The position numbers and the translations under genes were made by a program. Shown one piece after another: positions 53,860 through 64,000 of a stretch of DNA of 64,000 bases (position 1 is its first letter; each line of letters opens with the position of its first letter). Origin of the DNA: an uncultured Aquimarina sp. (lineage in GTDB: Bacteria > Bacteroidota > Bacteroidia > Flavobacteriales > Flavobacteriaceae). The notes below the pieces were generated by a model. That model was not told the DNA's origin and did not search any database. It worked only from the letters and a program-made list of their open reading frames with translations. The stretch lies in assembly GCA_947495425.1 (NCBI GenBank), contig CANLYR010000008.1, positions 1-64,000 of the forward strand. Reading direction: 5' to 3'.

Positions 53860-56169
53860 ATGAGTATTGAAAGTAAAAGAAGAGAAGCTTTAGTATATCA
53901 CGCAAAGCCAACCCCCGGAAAAATTAAAGTAGTTCCCACTAAAAAATATGCTACGCAAAGGGATTTGTCACTAGCATATTCTCCTGGTGTAGCAGAACCA
54001 TGCCTGGAAATAGAAAAAGAAAAATCTGATGTTTATAAATATACAGCCAAAGGAAATCTAGTAGCTGTAATTTCTAATGGTACTGCAGTTTTGGGATTAG
54101 GAGATATTGGTCCTGAAGCTTCAAAACCAGTCATGGAAGGTAAAGGATTGCTGTTTAAGATTTTTGCAGATATCGACGTTTTTGATATTGAGGTCGATAC
54201 CAAAGATGTGGATGCTTTTATTGAAACCGTGAAAAATATTGCACCCACTTTTGGAGGAATTAATTTAGAAGACATTAAAGCTCCGGAAGCCTTTGAGATT
54301 GAAAGAAGACTCAAAGAAGAGCTTGATATACCTGTAATGCATGATGATCAGCACGGAACTGCAATAATTTCTGCTGCCGCATTATTAAATGCATTAGAGA
54401 TTGCAGATAAGAAAATTAGCGAAGTAAAAATAGTGATCAGCGGAGCAGGAGCCGCCGCTGTTTCTTGTACACGACTTTATAAAGCCTTTGGGGCGAAAGC
54501 AGAACATATTGTGATGACTGATAGTAAAGGGGTGATCAGAAAAGATCGTGATAACCTAACTACAGAAAAAGCAGAGTTTGCTACAAATAGAGATTTGAAT
54601 GAACTGGAAGATGCCATGAAGGATGCCGATGTGTTTATCGGGTTATCTATGGCTAATCTGGTTACACCAGAAATGTTAGTGTCTATGGCAGATAATCCTA
54701 TCGTCTTTGCTATGGCTAATCCAGATCCAGAAATAAAATATGATCTCGCAATAAAAGCTCGAAAAGATGTTATTATGGCAACGGGTAGAAGCGATCATCC
54801 TAATCAGGTCAATAATGTATTGGGATTTCCTTTCATCTTCAGAGGCGCATTAGATGTAAGAGCTACCGGGATCAATGAAGAAATGAAAATGGCTGCTGTT
54901 AAAGCACTGGCAGAATTGGCAAAAGAGCCTGTCCCCGAACAAGTAAATATCGCCTATGGTGAAACCCGCCTTAATTTTGGTCGAGAATATATAATTCCAA
55001 AGCCATTTGACCCTAGATTAATTGCCAAAGTACCTCCTGCTGTGGCAAAAGCAGCTATAGCAAGTGGTGTGGCAACAGAACCTATAACTGACTGGCAAAA
55101 ATATGAAGATGAATTGCTGGAAAGGATGGGGAACGACAATAAACTGGTAAGGTTGCTTTTAGATAGGGCTAGAACAAATCCAAAACGAGTTGTTTTTGCA
55201 GAAGCAGATCATCTGGATGTACTCAAGGCTGCTCAAACTGTAATAGAAGAAGGGATCGCTATCCCAATATTGCTAGGTCGTAAAGATGTGATACTTGAGT
55301 TGATGAAAGAGATCGATTTTGATCCTAACGGAATAGAAATAATCGATCCAAAAGCAGATGAAGAACAAGAAAGAAAAAATCATTATGCCAAAAAACATTG
55401 GGAAACAAATAAACGCAAAGGGATTACATTATATGATGCGCAACGCTTACTAAGAGAGCGTAATTATTTTGCCGCTATGATGGTTAATGAAGGTGATGCA
55501 GACGCATTACTCTCAGGGTATTCTCGTAGCTACCCAACAGTAGTTAAGCCCATGTTAGAACTTATCGGTTTGGCCAAAGGCGCTAACCGTATTGCTACAG
55601 TGAATGTGATGATGACTGATAAAGGACCATTATTTATAAGTGATACATCTATCAATATTGATCCTTCTTCTAAAGAGTTGGCAAAAATAGCCCAGATGAC
55701 TGCAAGAACAGTAGAAATGTTTGGAATAAAGCCGATAATTGCAATGATTTCTTATGCAAATTTTGGCTCATCAAAACATCCTAACGCTTCCAAAGTACAG
55801 GATGCAGTAGCTTATTTACATCGTTACTACCCCAATTTAGTTGTAGATGGTGGGTTGCAAATGAATTTTGCCTTGAATAAAAAAATGAGAAAAGATAAAT
55901 TTCCGTTTTCTAAATTAAATGGGCAAAAAGTAAATACATTGGTATTTCCTAATTTAGATTCAGCCAATAGTAACTATAAGTTGATAAGTGAATTAAACAA
56001 TGCAGAATCAATAGGACCAATTATGATGGGAATGAATAAACCTGTACATATCCTTCAATTAGGGGCAAGTGTAGAAGAGATTATTAATATGGCTGCAGTA
56101 GCAGTAATAGATGCACAAGAAAAAGAGAAAAGAGAAAAAGAACTCTCATTAATCGCTAAAGGCTTGTAA
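53860..56169 (+). CDS. NADP-dependent malic enzyme, MaeB type
   Basis: This 769-aa enzyme decarboxylates malate to pyruvate and yields NADPH. Residues about 1-430 are the malic and NAD(P)-binding domains, with [18 protein letters not shown], and the nucleotide loop SGAGAAAVS (about 193). Residues about 430-769 are the phosphotransacetylase-like regulatory domain, with GYSRSYP and a conserved C-terminal segment. This fusion is the standard form of MaeB, and the second half senses acetyl-CoA. The gene has its own promoter and leader hairpin and is followed by a terminator. Confidence 0.95.
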   Translation: MSIESKRREALVYHAKPTPGKIKVVPTKKYATQRDLSLAYSPGVAEPCLEIEKEKSDVYKYTAKGNLVAVISNGTAVLGLGDIGPEASKPVMEGKGLLFKIFADIDVFDIEVDTKDVDAFIETVKNIAPTFGGINLEDIKAPEAFEIERRLKEELDIPVMHDDQHGTAIISAAALLNALEIADKKISEVKIVISGAGAAAVSCTRLYKAFGAKAEHIVMTDSKGVIRKDRDNLTTEKAEFATNRDLNELEDAMKDADVFIGLSMANLVTPEMLVSMADNPIVFAMANPDPEIKYDLAIKARKDVIMATGRSDHPNQVNNVLGFPFIFRGALDVRATGINEEMKMAAVKALAELAKEPVPEQVNIAYGETRLNFGREYIIPKPFDPRLIAKVPPAVAKAAIASGVATEPITDWQKYEDELLERMGNDNKLVRLLLDRARTNPKRVVFAEADHLDVLKAAQTVIEEGIAIPILLGRKDVILELMKEIDFDPNGIEIIDPKADEEQERKNHYAKKHWETNKRKGITLYDAQRLLRERNYFAAMMVNEGDADALLSGYSRSYPTVVKPMLELIGLAKGANRIATVNVMMTDKGPLFISDTSINIDPSSKELAKIAQMTARTVEMFGIKPIIAMISYANFGSSKHPNASKVQDAVAYLHRYYPNLVVDGGLQMNFALNKKMRKDKFPFSKLNGQKVNTLVFPNLDSANSNYKLISELNNAESIGPIMMGMNKPVHILQLGASVEEIINMAAVAVIDAQEKEKREKELSLIAKGL

Positions 56170-56213
56170 AATAATGTTTAGCTAATTTTCTTTCAAAAAA
56201 GTATATGTTTTAA

Positions 56214-56241
56214 AAGCTTCAGAAAATATCTTCTGAAGCTT
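56214..56241 (+). terminator. Terminator of maeB
   Basis: AAGCTTCAGAA (56214-56224) pairs with TTCTGAAGCTT (56231-56241) around a 6-base loop and is followed by ATTTTTTA. It separates maeB from ruvA. Confidence 0.88.
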
Positions 56242-56306
56242 ATTTTTTATCCTGATTTATGTAGTATAATTTTATTACATTTGGCTTCTTAACATCAACT
56301 TAACTA

Positions 56307-56888
56307 ATGATCACACATATCAAGGGGAGGCTTATAGAAAAAAACCCTACCGATGTAATTATAGATTGTGGAGGAATAGGGTATTTATTACATATCTCAT
56401 TACATACTTTTTCTTTGATTCCAGATGAAGAAGTGCTGCAATTATATACACATCTACAGGTTAAAGAAGATTCCCACACCTTATTCGGTTTTTCTGAAAA
56501 GTCTGAAAGAGAAATTTTTAGGCTTTTAATCTCTGTCTCTGGGATTGGAGCAAGTACTGCTAGAACTATGCTCTCCTCATTACATCCAGATCAAATCAAA
56601 GAAGCAATAGCTTCTAATGATGTGGCTACAATCCAATCTATTAAAGGAATTGGAGTTAAAACAGCACAACGTGTCATTATAGACCTGAAGGACAAAATAC
56701 TTAAAGTTTATAATATTGATGAAGTTTCAGTATCCCAAAACAATACTAATAAAGATGAAGCGTTATCTGCATTAGAAACCCTTGGATTTAATCGAAAGCT
56801 TGCAGAGAAAGCCATTGATAGAGTTCTAAAGATCACCCCCAAAGAAACCGTTGAAAATATCATTAAACAGGCACTGAAAAATTTATAA
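56307..56888 (+). CDS. Holliday junction branch migration protein RuvA
   Basis: This 193-aa subunit binds the four-way junction and loads RuvB. It has an N-terminal OB fold (about 1-63), two helix-hairpin-helix motifs (VSGIGASTA at about 76 and IKGIGVKTA at about 111), and a C-terminal domain (about 145-193) that contacts RuvB. The start ATG is a good fit to the family, opening MITHIKGRL. sprA begins five bases after the stop. Confidence 0.95.
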   Translation: MITHIKGRLIEKNPTDVIIDCGGIGYLLHISLHTFSLIPDEEVLQLYTHLQVKEDSHTLFGFSEKSEREIFRLLISVSGIGASTARTMLSSLHPDQIKEAIASNDVATIQSIKGIGVKTAQRVIIDLKDKILKVYNIDEVSVSQNNTNKDEALSALETLGFNRKLAEKAIDRVLKITPKETVENIIKQALKNL

Positions 56889-56893
56889 AAACA

Positions 56894-59800
56894 TTGAGTT
56901 CGTTGAATTACTTACAGTTTAATTTTTTTAGAATATTAGTATGTTTGATAGCACTTTACAGTGGGGTGTTACATAGCCAGGAAAACGAAACGGTTCGTGA
57001 TTCTACTAGTACTACATATTCTTTGGGAGAGATGTCCTTACCAGACCCTAATAGCATCGTTACGAAATATGAATACGATCCGATCACGAATCGGTATATT
57101 TATCGCGAGATGTTGGGGGATTTTAATGTGCGATATCCTTTGTTTCTAACTCCTAAAGAATTTGAAGCTCTGGTGGCCGAAGAACAACGAAGAGCATATT
57201 TCAAAGAAAAAATAGAAGCATTTAGCGGAAAAAAAGAGGGAAGTGAGGAAAAGAGAAAAAATTTACTTCCAATTTTTTATGTCAATTCTAATTTTTTCTC
57301 CTCTGTATTTGGCGGTAGTGAAATCGAAATTATTCCTCAAGGATCTGTAGAAATGGATTTGGGATTGCTATATACCAAGCAAGATAACCCTGCATTTTCA
57401 CCACGTAACAGAAGTAATTTTACGTTTGATTTTGATCAAAGAATTAGCCTTAGTTTGTTGGGGAAAATTGGGACTAGATTACAGATTACTGCAAACTATG
57501 ATACCGAGGCTACCTTTGATTTTCAAGAACAACTAAAATTAGAATATACCCCAACAGAAGATGATATTATCCAAAGTATAGAAGTGGGTAATGTGAGTAT
57601 GCCATTAAATAGTTCTTTAATTCAGGGAGCACAAAGTCTTTTTGGTGTCAAAATGGGGTTGCAATTTGGAAGAACGACAATTACAGGTGTGTATTCTGAG
57701 CAACGATCAGAAACCCGATCGGTAAATGTAGAGGGAGGGGGTACTATTGAAGATTTTGAGCTTTTTGCATTAGACTATGACGAGAATCGACATTTCTTTC
57801 TGGCGCATTATTTTAGAGATACCTATAGTAAAAGTTTAGCCAATTATCCTTTTATTAATAACAATATACAAATAACCAGATTGGAAGTTTGGGTCACCAA
57901 TCGAGCAACAAGTGCGCAAACACTCACCAATGCACGTAATATTGTTGCATTACAAGATCTAGGAGAATCAGCGGTTGTGGGGAATTTTACTATTCCATCC
58001 AATCTCTTTAATCCCGGCGGGGGATCTTTTCCGGATAATGGAAATAATGACTTGGATCCGGTGGCTATAGGTCGTGCAGGTAGTCCAATAACTGACGCGG
58101 TTCGTCAGATATCTACGGTGCAACAAGGGTTTACCGGGCCTATAGCAAGTTTTAATGAAGGATTTGATTATGCAATTTTAGAAAATGCCAGAAAGCTAAA
58201 TACTAGTGAATATACATTAAATACACAATTAGGATATATTTCATTAAATCAACGTTTAAACAATGATGAGGTTCTAGCCGTCGCATTTCAATATACCGTT
58301 GGAGGGAGAGTTTTTCAGGTGGGAGAATTTGCTAATGATGGGGTTGATGCGACTGTAGGTGATGATACTGGTACAGATAATGTGCAAGCAGGTTCTAGTC
58401 AAAGTTTAGTAGTTAAAATGCTAAAAAGTCCAATAGTTAATGTTACCTTACCTATATGGGATTTGATGATGAAGAATATCTATAGTACAGGTGCTTTTAG
58501 ACTAGAGCAAAATGATTTTAGGCTTAACATTTTGTATTCGAATCCATCCCCGGTAAATTATATTACTGCTGCTGAAGGATCATCGGTTCCATTACCGGAT
58601 GATGTAGAGCAGACAACATTACTCAAAGTATTTAATCTCGATCGCCTTAATCCTAATAATGACCCGGTACAGGGTGGAGACGGATTCTTTGATTATGTGC
58701 CCGGGGTTACTATAGACTCAGAAAACGGTCGTATTATCTTTACGACGATAGAGCCTTTTGGAGAACATCTCTTTGATAAACTTGATAATGGCCCGGTAGG
58801 TGCAAACTATACGAATCCTGAAACCTATAATCCTAATCAGGCGGCGTATGTATTTCGAGATTTATATACACAAACTAAAGTTATTGCCGAACAACGATCA
58901 GCTGATAAAAACTATTTTCAACTTAAAGGTAGATACAAGTCATCTGGTCAGGATGGTATTGCTTTGGGCGCATTTAATGTGCCTCAAGGTTCTGTAAACG
59001 TTACTGCAGGAGGAAGGATATTGCAAGAAGGGGTAGATTATTCTGTAAATTATCAATTAGGGCGAGTGACTATTTTGGATGAAGCCTTATTGGCTTCTAA
59101 TACACCAATTGAAGTTTCTACAGAAAATAATGCCGTATTTGGTCAACAAACAAAACGTTTTACAGGTTTAAATATCGAACATAAGTTTAGTGATGATTTT
59201 ATAATAGGAGGAACATTTCTAAATCTTAACGAGAGACCCGTTACCCAAAAATCAAATTATGATTTTGAACCTATAAATAACACCATATTAGGACTTAACG
59301 CGGCATATTCTACCGAGGTGCCTTTTCTTACGAGAATGGTTAACAAGCTGCCGAATATTGATACTGATGTCCCTTCAAACATATCCGTAAGAACAGAAGG
59401 CGCATATCTTATTGCTGGTGCACCTAGAGGAGCAGATTTTGATGGTAAGGTTACTACATATATAGATGATTTTGAAGGAGCGCAAACTAGAATAGATGTA
59501 AGTTCGCCTTTGTCGTGGGAGCTTTCGAGTGTACCGATCGGATTTGGCAATCCGACAAATCCAAATGCAGGAAATGTAGTTGATGGAATAGAGTCAGGTT
59601 ATAAAAGAGCTAAATTATCATGGTATTCTATTGATCCTATTTTTTATAGCAATGGTAGGCCTAGTGGCGTGTCTGAAGAAGACTTGGCGACTAATGCAAC
59701 AAGGAGAGTGTTTATTGATGAGGTTTTTCCGGAGACTGATATCGCGCAAGGGCAGACCACAGCACTTTTTACTCTGGATCTCAATTATGATCCTAATACA

Positions 59801-62800
59801 AGAGGGCAGTATAATTTTAACCCAGCATACGCTCCAGGAAATTCTTTACCGCAACCTGACCCAAGAGATAATTTTGCAGGGATTACCCGACAAATCACAT
59901 CGACTAATTTTGAACAAGCCAATGTAGAATTTATCGAGTTTTGGCTCATGGATCCTTTTGCAACAGATGATGTAGATAACCCAGGAGGAACAATTGTTTT
60001 TAACTTAGGAAACATTAGCGAAGATGTTCTTAAAGATGGTAGAAAACAATATGAAAATGGTTTGCCTGCAAATAATGTGGATGACGGTGTAGTAAATACA
60101 GACTATGCTCGAGTTCCTGTGAATCAATCTTTGATTTATGCATTTGATTCTGAGGGTCAGGCAAGAACAGCTCAGGATGCCGGATTTGATGGATTAAGTG
60201 ATCAAGGAGAACAACAAAAATATTCAGAATTTAGCGCTTTGGATGATCCGTCTGGGGACAATTACACGTATTTTCTTCAGGCTGGTGGAGGTGTTTTAGA
60301 ACGATATAGAAATTACAACGGTACTCAAGGAAATTCACCAACAGAGGTTACTAATGATGACCGTGGGAATACTACGTTTCCTACTGCTGAGGATGTGAAT
60401 AGAGATAATACGATGAATACTATAGATAGTTATTTTGAGTATGAAATCCCAGTATTTAGAGGTATGGGCGTTGGTAATGACGGAGGAACAGGCTACATTT
60501 CTGACATCAGAGAAATAAATGTTACGGTGTCTGGGCGTCAAATACCGACACGATGGGTGCGATTTAAAGTTCCTATTTACGAACCCACTACGGCTAGAAA
60601 CATTAGCGATTTTAGATCGATACGATTTATGCGGATGTATCTTACCGATTTTTCTCAACCAACACTGCTGCGTTTTGCAAATATGGATTTGGTACGAGGA
60701 GATTACAGAAGATATATTGTGGAAGGGAATCAGGCTACTGACCCTACGAGTGGTCTTAATGTGTTTGGAAATAGTGAAGTAATCGTAACTTCGGTAAGTG
60801 CAGAAGAAACCCCAAACTATACGACACCACCAGGCGTAGTTCGTGAACAATTAAACAATAATAATAATATCCTAAGAGAAGATGAAAGATCTTTGGCACT
60901 GACTGTTAATAATATGCGATCCGGAGATGCAAGAGGGGTGTATAAGAACTTTAGTGTAGATATGCGCCAGTATGAAAACTTGGAAATGTTCTTGCATTTA
61001 GAAACGGTGCCTAATCAGATAGAAGTTGAAGATGGAGATTTAAAAGCGTTTATAAGGATGGGTAATGATTTTACAAATAATTTTTATCAAATAGAACTGC
61101 CATTGACAGTTTCTGAGAGAAATGTTAAAAACCCATCTCCAAATCAGGTATGGCCAGAAGAAAATAGATTAAACCTTCCTTTAGAACTACTACAACAAGT
61201 AAAATCTGGTGTGCTGGGTAATGAAAATCTTAGTCCTACAGATCTTAATTTTATAGATGGGCCAAATAACCTTAGAGTTGGGATCAAAGGTAACCCTAAC
61301 TTTGGTGATATACGGGTATTGATGGTTGGTATCAAAAATGATAGTGGTAGTGAGCAATCCGGAACTGTATGGTTTAATGAAATGCGCTTGAGTGACCTAA
61401 AAAATCAAGGCGGTTGGGCTGCAGTTGGAAATTTGGATGCTAATATTGCTGATTTTGCCAATGTAAGTGCTTCAGGTAGAATAAGTACTATTGGATTTGG
61501 TAGTATTGAACAAGGACCCAATGAGCGTAGTAGAGAAGATCTTAGGCAATACGATTTAACTACCAATGTGAATTTAGGACAACTCCTGCCCAAAAAGTGG
61601 GGAATACAAATTCCATTTAATTATAGTAGAGGTGAAGAATTAATAACACCACAATTTGATCCCGAATTTCAGGATATAGAGCTTCAAGATCGATTGGATA
61701 ATGAAACTGATGCTGCTGAAAAAAAACGAATCGAAATACAATCTACGGATTATACCAAAAGACAAAGCTTTAACGTGATTGGATTGCGTAAAGAAAGAAC
61801 AGGTGACGCCAAGCCAATGCCTTATGATGTAGAGAACTTAACGTTTTCTGGAACATATAATCAAACCAATCATCGTGATTTCGAAATTGAAGGCTCTTTA
61901 GATCAAAATGTGAGAGTAGGTGCGACATATGATTTTAGTTTTCAACCAAAAGAGGTTGAGCCTTTTAAAAAAATTAAACTCTTAGGCAAAAGCAAATATT
62001 TCGACCTGTTCAAGGATTTTAATTTTAACCTTTTGCCTACAAGTATTTCTGTAAGCTCTAATATCAACAGGCAATACAATGAACAATCTTTTAGGGATAT
62101 CACACTTGGGCCGGATGATATAAGATCGCCAACATTGTTTCAGCGTAATTTTCTTTTTGATTGGCAATATGGTGTTAATTATAATTTGACAAAATCATTA
62201 AATCTAAACTTTACTTCATCCAACAACCGTATTGTCAAAAATTTTATTGATGAAAATAATGTCGTCGATAATACTATTGATGTATGGAGTGGTTTTTTCG
62301 AAATAGGTGATCCCAATACATTAAATCAACAACTTCAGGTTAATTATGAAATCCCATTTAAGAAAATACCTGTATTTAAATTTATGCGGGCCACGTATTC
62401 TTACAATGCAGACTTTCAGTGGGTAAAAGGGAGTGAAGCATTAAAAACACTTGAAGGTATCCCTGATTTAGGAAATACAATTCAGAACGCTAACGTACAT
62501 ACTATAAATGGTTCATTGGATATGAATACGTTGTATAAATATGTAGGATTGACCAAAAAGAAGCCAGGACGTAAAAACGTAAAAAGAGAAAAGAAGTCAA
62601 AAGGAAAAGAAGGAAAAGAAGGAAAAGGAAAAGATGGAGTAACAAGTGTTAGTGAAAATAAGACCACTCCAAAAAATGCCACCAAAACGCGTAGAGGAAA
62701 ACTAAGTGTTGGGGATAAGGTATTTAATACAGTAGTCGGATTAGCTACTGCTGTAAAAAAGGTAAACATAAATTATCAACAGGATAACGGAATTTTTCTA

Positions 62801-64000
62801 CCAGGATACACCAGAGAGCCTGGTTTTGTAGGAACTTTAAAACCTACAGTTGGTTTTACTTTTGGTAGTCAGGCAGAAATAAGAGATATAGCAGCACGCA
62901 ATGGCTGGCTTACCCTATATGACGATTTTAACGAGCAATATCAAGAGGTAGAAGGAAGGCAACTTAATATTCAGGCCTCTTTAGGATTATTAAAAGACCT
63001 TAAGATTGATATAAGTGCAACTAGAAATTATTCTGAAACCTATACCGAAAATTACCGTGTAAATAGCGATTTAGAGTATCAATCACTTACACCAAATACA
63101 TTTGGGAACTTTACAGTTTCTACCTTGCTTATCAAAACAGCATTTAGTACAAGTGATGAATTTAATTCTGAAGCTTTTGATGAGTTCAGAGAGAATAGAT
63201 TGATTGTAGCAAGGCGTTTGGCAATAGAGCGTGGTGATAACCCAAATAATACTGATGAAGAAGGTTTTCCGGTTGGCTACGGCAAAACCAACCAAGCTGT
63301 TTTATTACCTGCGTTTTTGGCAGCATATTCTGGATCAGATGCCTCCAAAGTTCAAAAAGGAGCGTTTAGAGATATTCCGCTACCAAACTGGGATTTGAAG
63401 TACACCGGGTTGATGAACCTAAAATGGTTTAAGAAGCGATTCAAGCGTTTTTCTGTAGCACACGGATATCGTGCAAATTATACAATTAATCAGTTTCAAA
63501 CCAATCTTGAATTTGAGGGCAGTGAATTTGATGAAGGGGGGAATTATAGAAATCCCATATTATACTCTAATATTAACCTAACAGAACAGTTCAGTCCGTT
63601 AGTACGATTAGATATGGAAATGAAAAGTTCAATAAAAATTCTGGCAGAATGGAAGAAAGATCGTGCTTTGTCCTTAAGTTTTGATAATAATCTCCTCACA
63701 GAAATTCAAGGTAATGAATATATCATCGGTTTGGGGTACAGATTACAAGACCTAACTTTTGCCACCAGAATTTCGGGAAGAAAACAGATTATAAAAAGTG
63801 ATCTTAATCTTAGGGCAGATTTATCATTACGCCAAAATGAGACGCTAATACGATATTTAGACCTAGAGAACAGTCAGGTTACAGCTGGTCAGGATATCTA
63901 TGGATTGAAACTTACTGCTGATTATGCGTTGAGTAAAAACCTAACGGCGTTATTCTTTTATGATCACACATTCTCAGAGTATTCTATATCTACTGCTTTT
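56894..64000 (+). CDS. SprA, type IX secretion outer-membrane translocon (cut by window end)
   Basis: This is the giant beta-barrel that forms the protein-conducting pore of the type IX secretion system, used for gliding motility and secretion of enzymes. At least 2369 codons are open from the TTG at 56894 to the window edge with no stop; full SprA is about 2400 aa, so little is missing. The start gives MSSLNYLQF and a signal peptide ending LHSQ. A second TTG at 56903 is possible. The visible end YDHTFSEYSISTAF fits the family C-terminus. A Lys/Gly/Glu-rich insert lies at about residues 1887-1920. It is probably in one unit with ruvA. Confidence 0.92.
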   Translation, partial: MSSLNYLQFNFFRILVCLIALYSGVLHSQENETVRDSTSTTYSLGEMSLPDPNSIVTKYEYDPITNRYIYREMLGDFNVRYPLFLTPKEFEALVAEEQRRAYFKEKIEAFSGKKEGSEEKRKNLLPIFYVNSNFFSSVFGGSEIEIIPQGSVEMDLGLLYTKQDNPAFSPRNRSNFTFDFDQRISLSLLGKIGTRLQITANYDTEATFDFQEQLKLEYTPTEDDIIQSIEVGNVSMPLNSSLIQGAQSLFGVKMGLQFGRTTITGVYSEQRSETRSVNVEGGGTIEDFELFALDYDENRHFFLAHYFRDTYSKSLANYPFINNNIQITRLEVWVTNRATSAQTLTNARNIVALQDLGESAVVGNFTIPSNLFNPGGGSFPDNGNNDLDPVAIGRAGSPITDAVRQISTVQQGFTGPIASFNEGFDYAILENARKLNTSEYTLNTQLGYISLNQRLNNDEVLAVAFQYTVGGRVFQVGEFANDGVDATVGDDTGTDNVQAGSSQSLVVKMLKSPIVNVTLPIWDLMMKNIYSTGAFRLEQNDFRLNILYSNPSPVNYITAAEGSSVPLPDDVEQTTLLKVFNLDRLNPNNDPVQGGDGFFDYVPGVTIDSENGRIIFTTIEPFGEHLFDKLDNGPVGANYTNPETYNPNQAAYVFRDLYTQTKVIAEQRSADKNYFQLKGRYKSSGQDGIALGAFNVPQGSVNVTAGGRILQEGVDYSVNYQLGRVTILDEALLASNTPIEVSTENNAVFGQQTKRFTGLNIEHKFSDDFIIGGTFLNLNERPVTQKSNYDFEPINNTILGLNAAYSTEVPFLTRMVNKLPNIDTDVPSNISVRTEGAYLIAGAPRGADFDGKVTTYIDDFEGAQTRIDVSSPLSWELSSVPIGFGNPTNPNAGNVVDGIESGYKRAKLSWYSIDPIFYSNGRPSGVSEEDLATNATRRVFIDEVFPETDIAQGQTTALFTLDLNYDPNTRGQYNFNPAYAPGNSLPQPDPRDNFAGITRQITSTNFEQANVEFIEFWLMDPFATDDVDNPGGTIVFNLGNISEDVLKDGRKQYENGLPANNVDDGVVNTDYARVPVNQSLIYAFDSEGQARTAQDAGFDGLSDQGEQQKYSEFSALDDPSGDNYTYFLQAGGGVLERYRNYNGTQGNSPTEVTNDDRGNTTFPTAEDVNRDNTMNTIDSYFEYEIPVFRGMGVGNDGGTGYISDIREINVTVSGRQIPTRWVRFKVPIYEPTTARNISDFRSIRFMRMYLTDFSQPTLLRFANMDLVRGDYRRYIVEGNQATDPTSGLNVFGNSEVIVTSVSAEETPNYTTPPGVVREQLNNNNNILREDERSLALTVNNMRSGDARGVYKNFSVDMRQYENLEMFLHLETVPNQIEVEDGDLKAFIRMGNDFTNNFYQIELPLTVSERNVKNPSPNQVWPEENRLNLPLELLQQVKSGVLGNENLSPTDLNFIDGPNNLRVGIKGNPNFGDIRVLMVGIKNDSGSEQSGTVWFNEMRLSDLKNQGGWAAVGNLDANIADFANVSASGRISTIGFGSIEQGPNERSREDLRQYDLTTNVNLGQLLPKKWGIQIPFNYSRGEELITPQFDPEFQDIELQDRLDNETDAAEKKRIEIQSTDYTKRQSFNVIGLRKERTGDAKPMPYDVENLTFSGTYNQTNHRDFEIEGSLDQNVRVGATYDFSFQPKEVEPFKKIKLLGKSKYFDLFKDFNFNLLPTSISVSSNINRQYNEQSFRDITLGPDDIRSPTLFQRNFLFDWQYGVNYNLTKSLNLNFTSSNNRIVKNFIDENNVVDNTIDVWSGFFEIGDPNTLNQQLQVNYEIPFKKIPVFKFMRATYSYNADFQWVKGSEALKTLEGIPDLGNTIQNANVHTINGSLDMNTLYKYVGLTKKKPGRKNVKREKKSKGKEGKEGKGKDGVTSVSENKTTPKNATKTRRGKLSVGDKVFNTVVGLATAVKKVNINYQQDNGIFLPGYTREPGFVGTLKPTVGFTFGSQAEIRDIAARNGWLTLYDDFNEQYQEVEGRQLNIQASLGLLKDLKIDISATRNYSETYTENYRVNSDLEYQSLTPNTFGNFTVSTLLIKTAFSTSDEFNSEAFDEFRENRLIVARRLAIERGDNPNNTDEEGFPVGYGKTNQAVLLPAFLAAYSGSDASKVQKGAFRDIPLPNWDLKYTGLMNLKWFKKRFKRFSVAHGYRANYTINQFQTNLEFEGSEFDEGGNYRNPILYSNINLTEQFSPLVRLDMEMKSSIKILAEWKKDRALSLSFDNNLLTEIQGNEYIIGLGYRLQDLTFATRISGRKQIIKSDLNLRADLSLRQNETLIRYLDLENSQVTAGQDIYGLKLTADYALSKNLTALFFYDHTFSEYSISTAF
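62552..62640 (+). repeat. Lys/Gly/Glu-rich low-complexity insert in sprA
   Basis: About 30 codons encode a run of Lys, Gly and Glu with repeated GKE and GKEGK units, in frame with the surrounding barrel strands. It probably forms an exposed loop. Confidence 0.7.

Noticed and set aside
56961-63295. Broken or frameshifted genes in the last 7 kb
   Set aside because: Short frames on both strands suggested decay, but one frame is open from 56894 to the window edge. The translation was checked near 57000, 58020, 61020, 62520 and 63960 and is SprA throughout.

Overview
The window looks like chromosome of a member of the Bacteroidota, most likely a gliding marine-type Flavobacteriaceae. The reasons are AT-rich DNA, promoters of the TTTG-N17-23-TANNTTTG type without clear Shine-Dalgarno dependence, a complete alternative complex III (actA-F) followed by coxBA, and maeB-ruvA-sprA, with sprA being a Bacteroidota-specific type IX secretion and gliding gene. 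The genus cannot be fixed from sequence reading alone.

Layout. 1-524 has no gene but several palindromes. 525-6138 holds a membrane-anchored metallophosphoesterase, a thioredoxin-fold protein without its CXXC, a polysaccharide deacetylase and a very large GT117/DUF2723 membrane protein. A tRNA-Gln(UUG) follows at 6348-6420. A 13.3-kb integrative element is inserted at the 3' end of this tRNA. It is bounded by a perfect 55-bp direct repeat (6405-6459 and 19709-19763). From its right end it carries a YhcG-type nuclease, a tyrosine integrase, an unrecognised 438-aa protein, an excisionase-like HTH protein, a winged-helix protein and a DnaC-like ATPase. A strong hairpin (oriT candidate) comes next, then BfmA-like, relaxase, VirD4-type coupling protein, TraO-like and TraQ-like genes, and finally cargo: two related secreted proteins, a phosphoesterase and a possible transglutaminase-fold protein. 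There is no T4SS channel set, so it reads as an integrative mobilizable element with orphan tra genes.

19878-21973 holds a Fic protein and a universal stress protein. 22145-26893 is the rimP-nusA-infB operon, with a clear promoter, a terminator-like hairpin directly before rimP, and a bidirectional terminator after infB. 26928-27389 encodes a SPOR-domain protein. 27490-39548 is the respiratory operon actABCDEF-coxBA, which moves electrons from quinol through cytochrome c to oxygen; ActC carries an unexpected C-terminal helix-hairpin-helix domain. 39766-49716 holds a giant AsmA-like protein, a cysteine-synthase-like enzyme, ruvB, an amidohydrolase lipoprotein, a cytochrome P450 and queG. A 16-bp CG-centred palindrome precedes a sodium/sugar symporter and a trehalase (49927-53589). 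maeB (53860-56169) has a promoter and a leader hairpin, and is followed by ruvA and by sprA, which starts with TTG at 56894 and runs off the right edge of the window.

All calls come from reading the sequence. No database search was run, and family names rest on recognised motifs.
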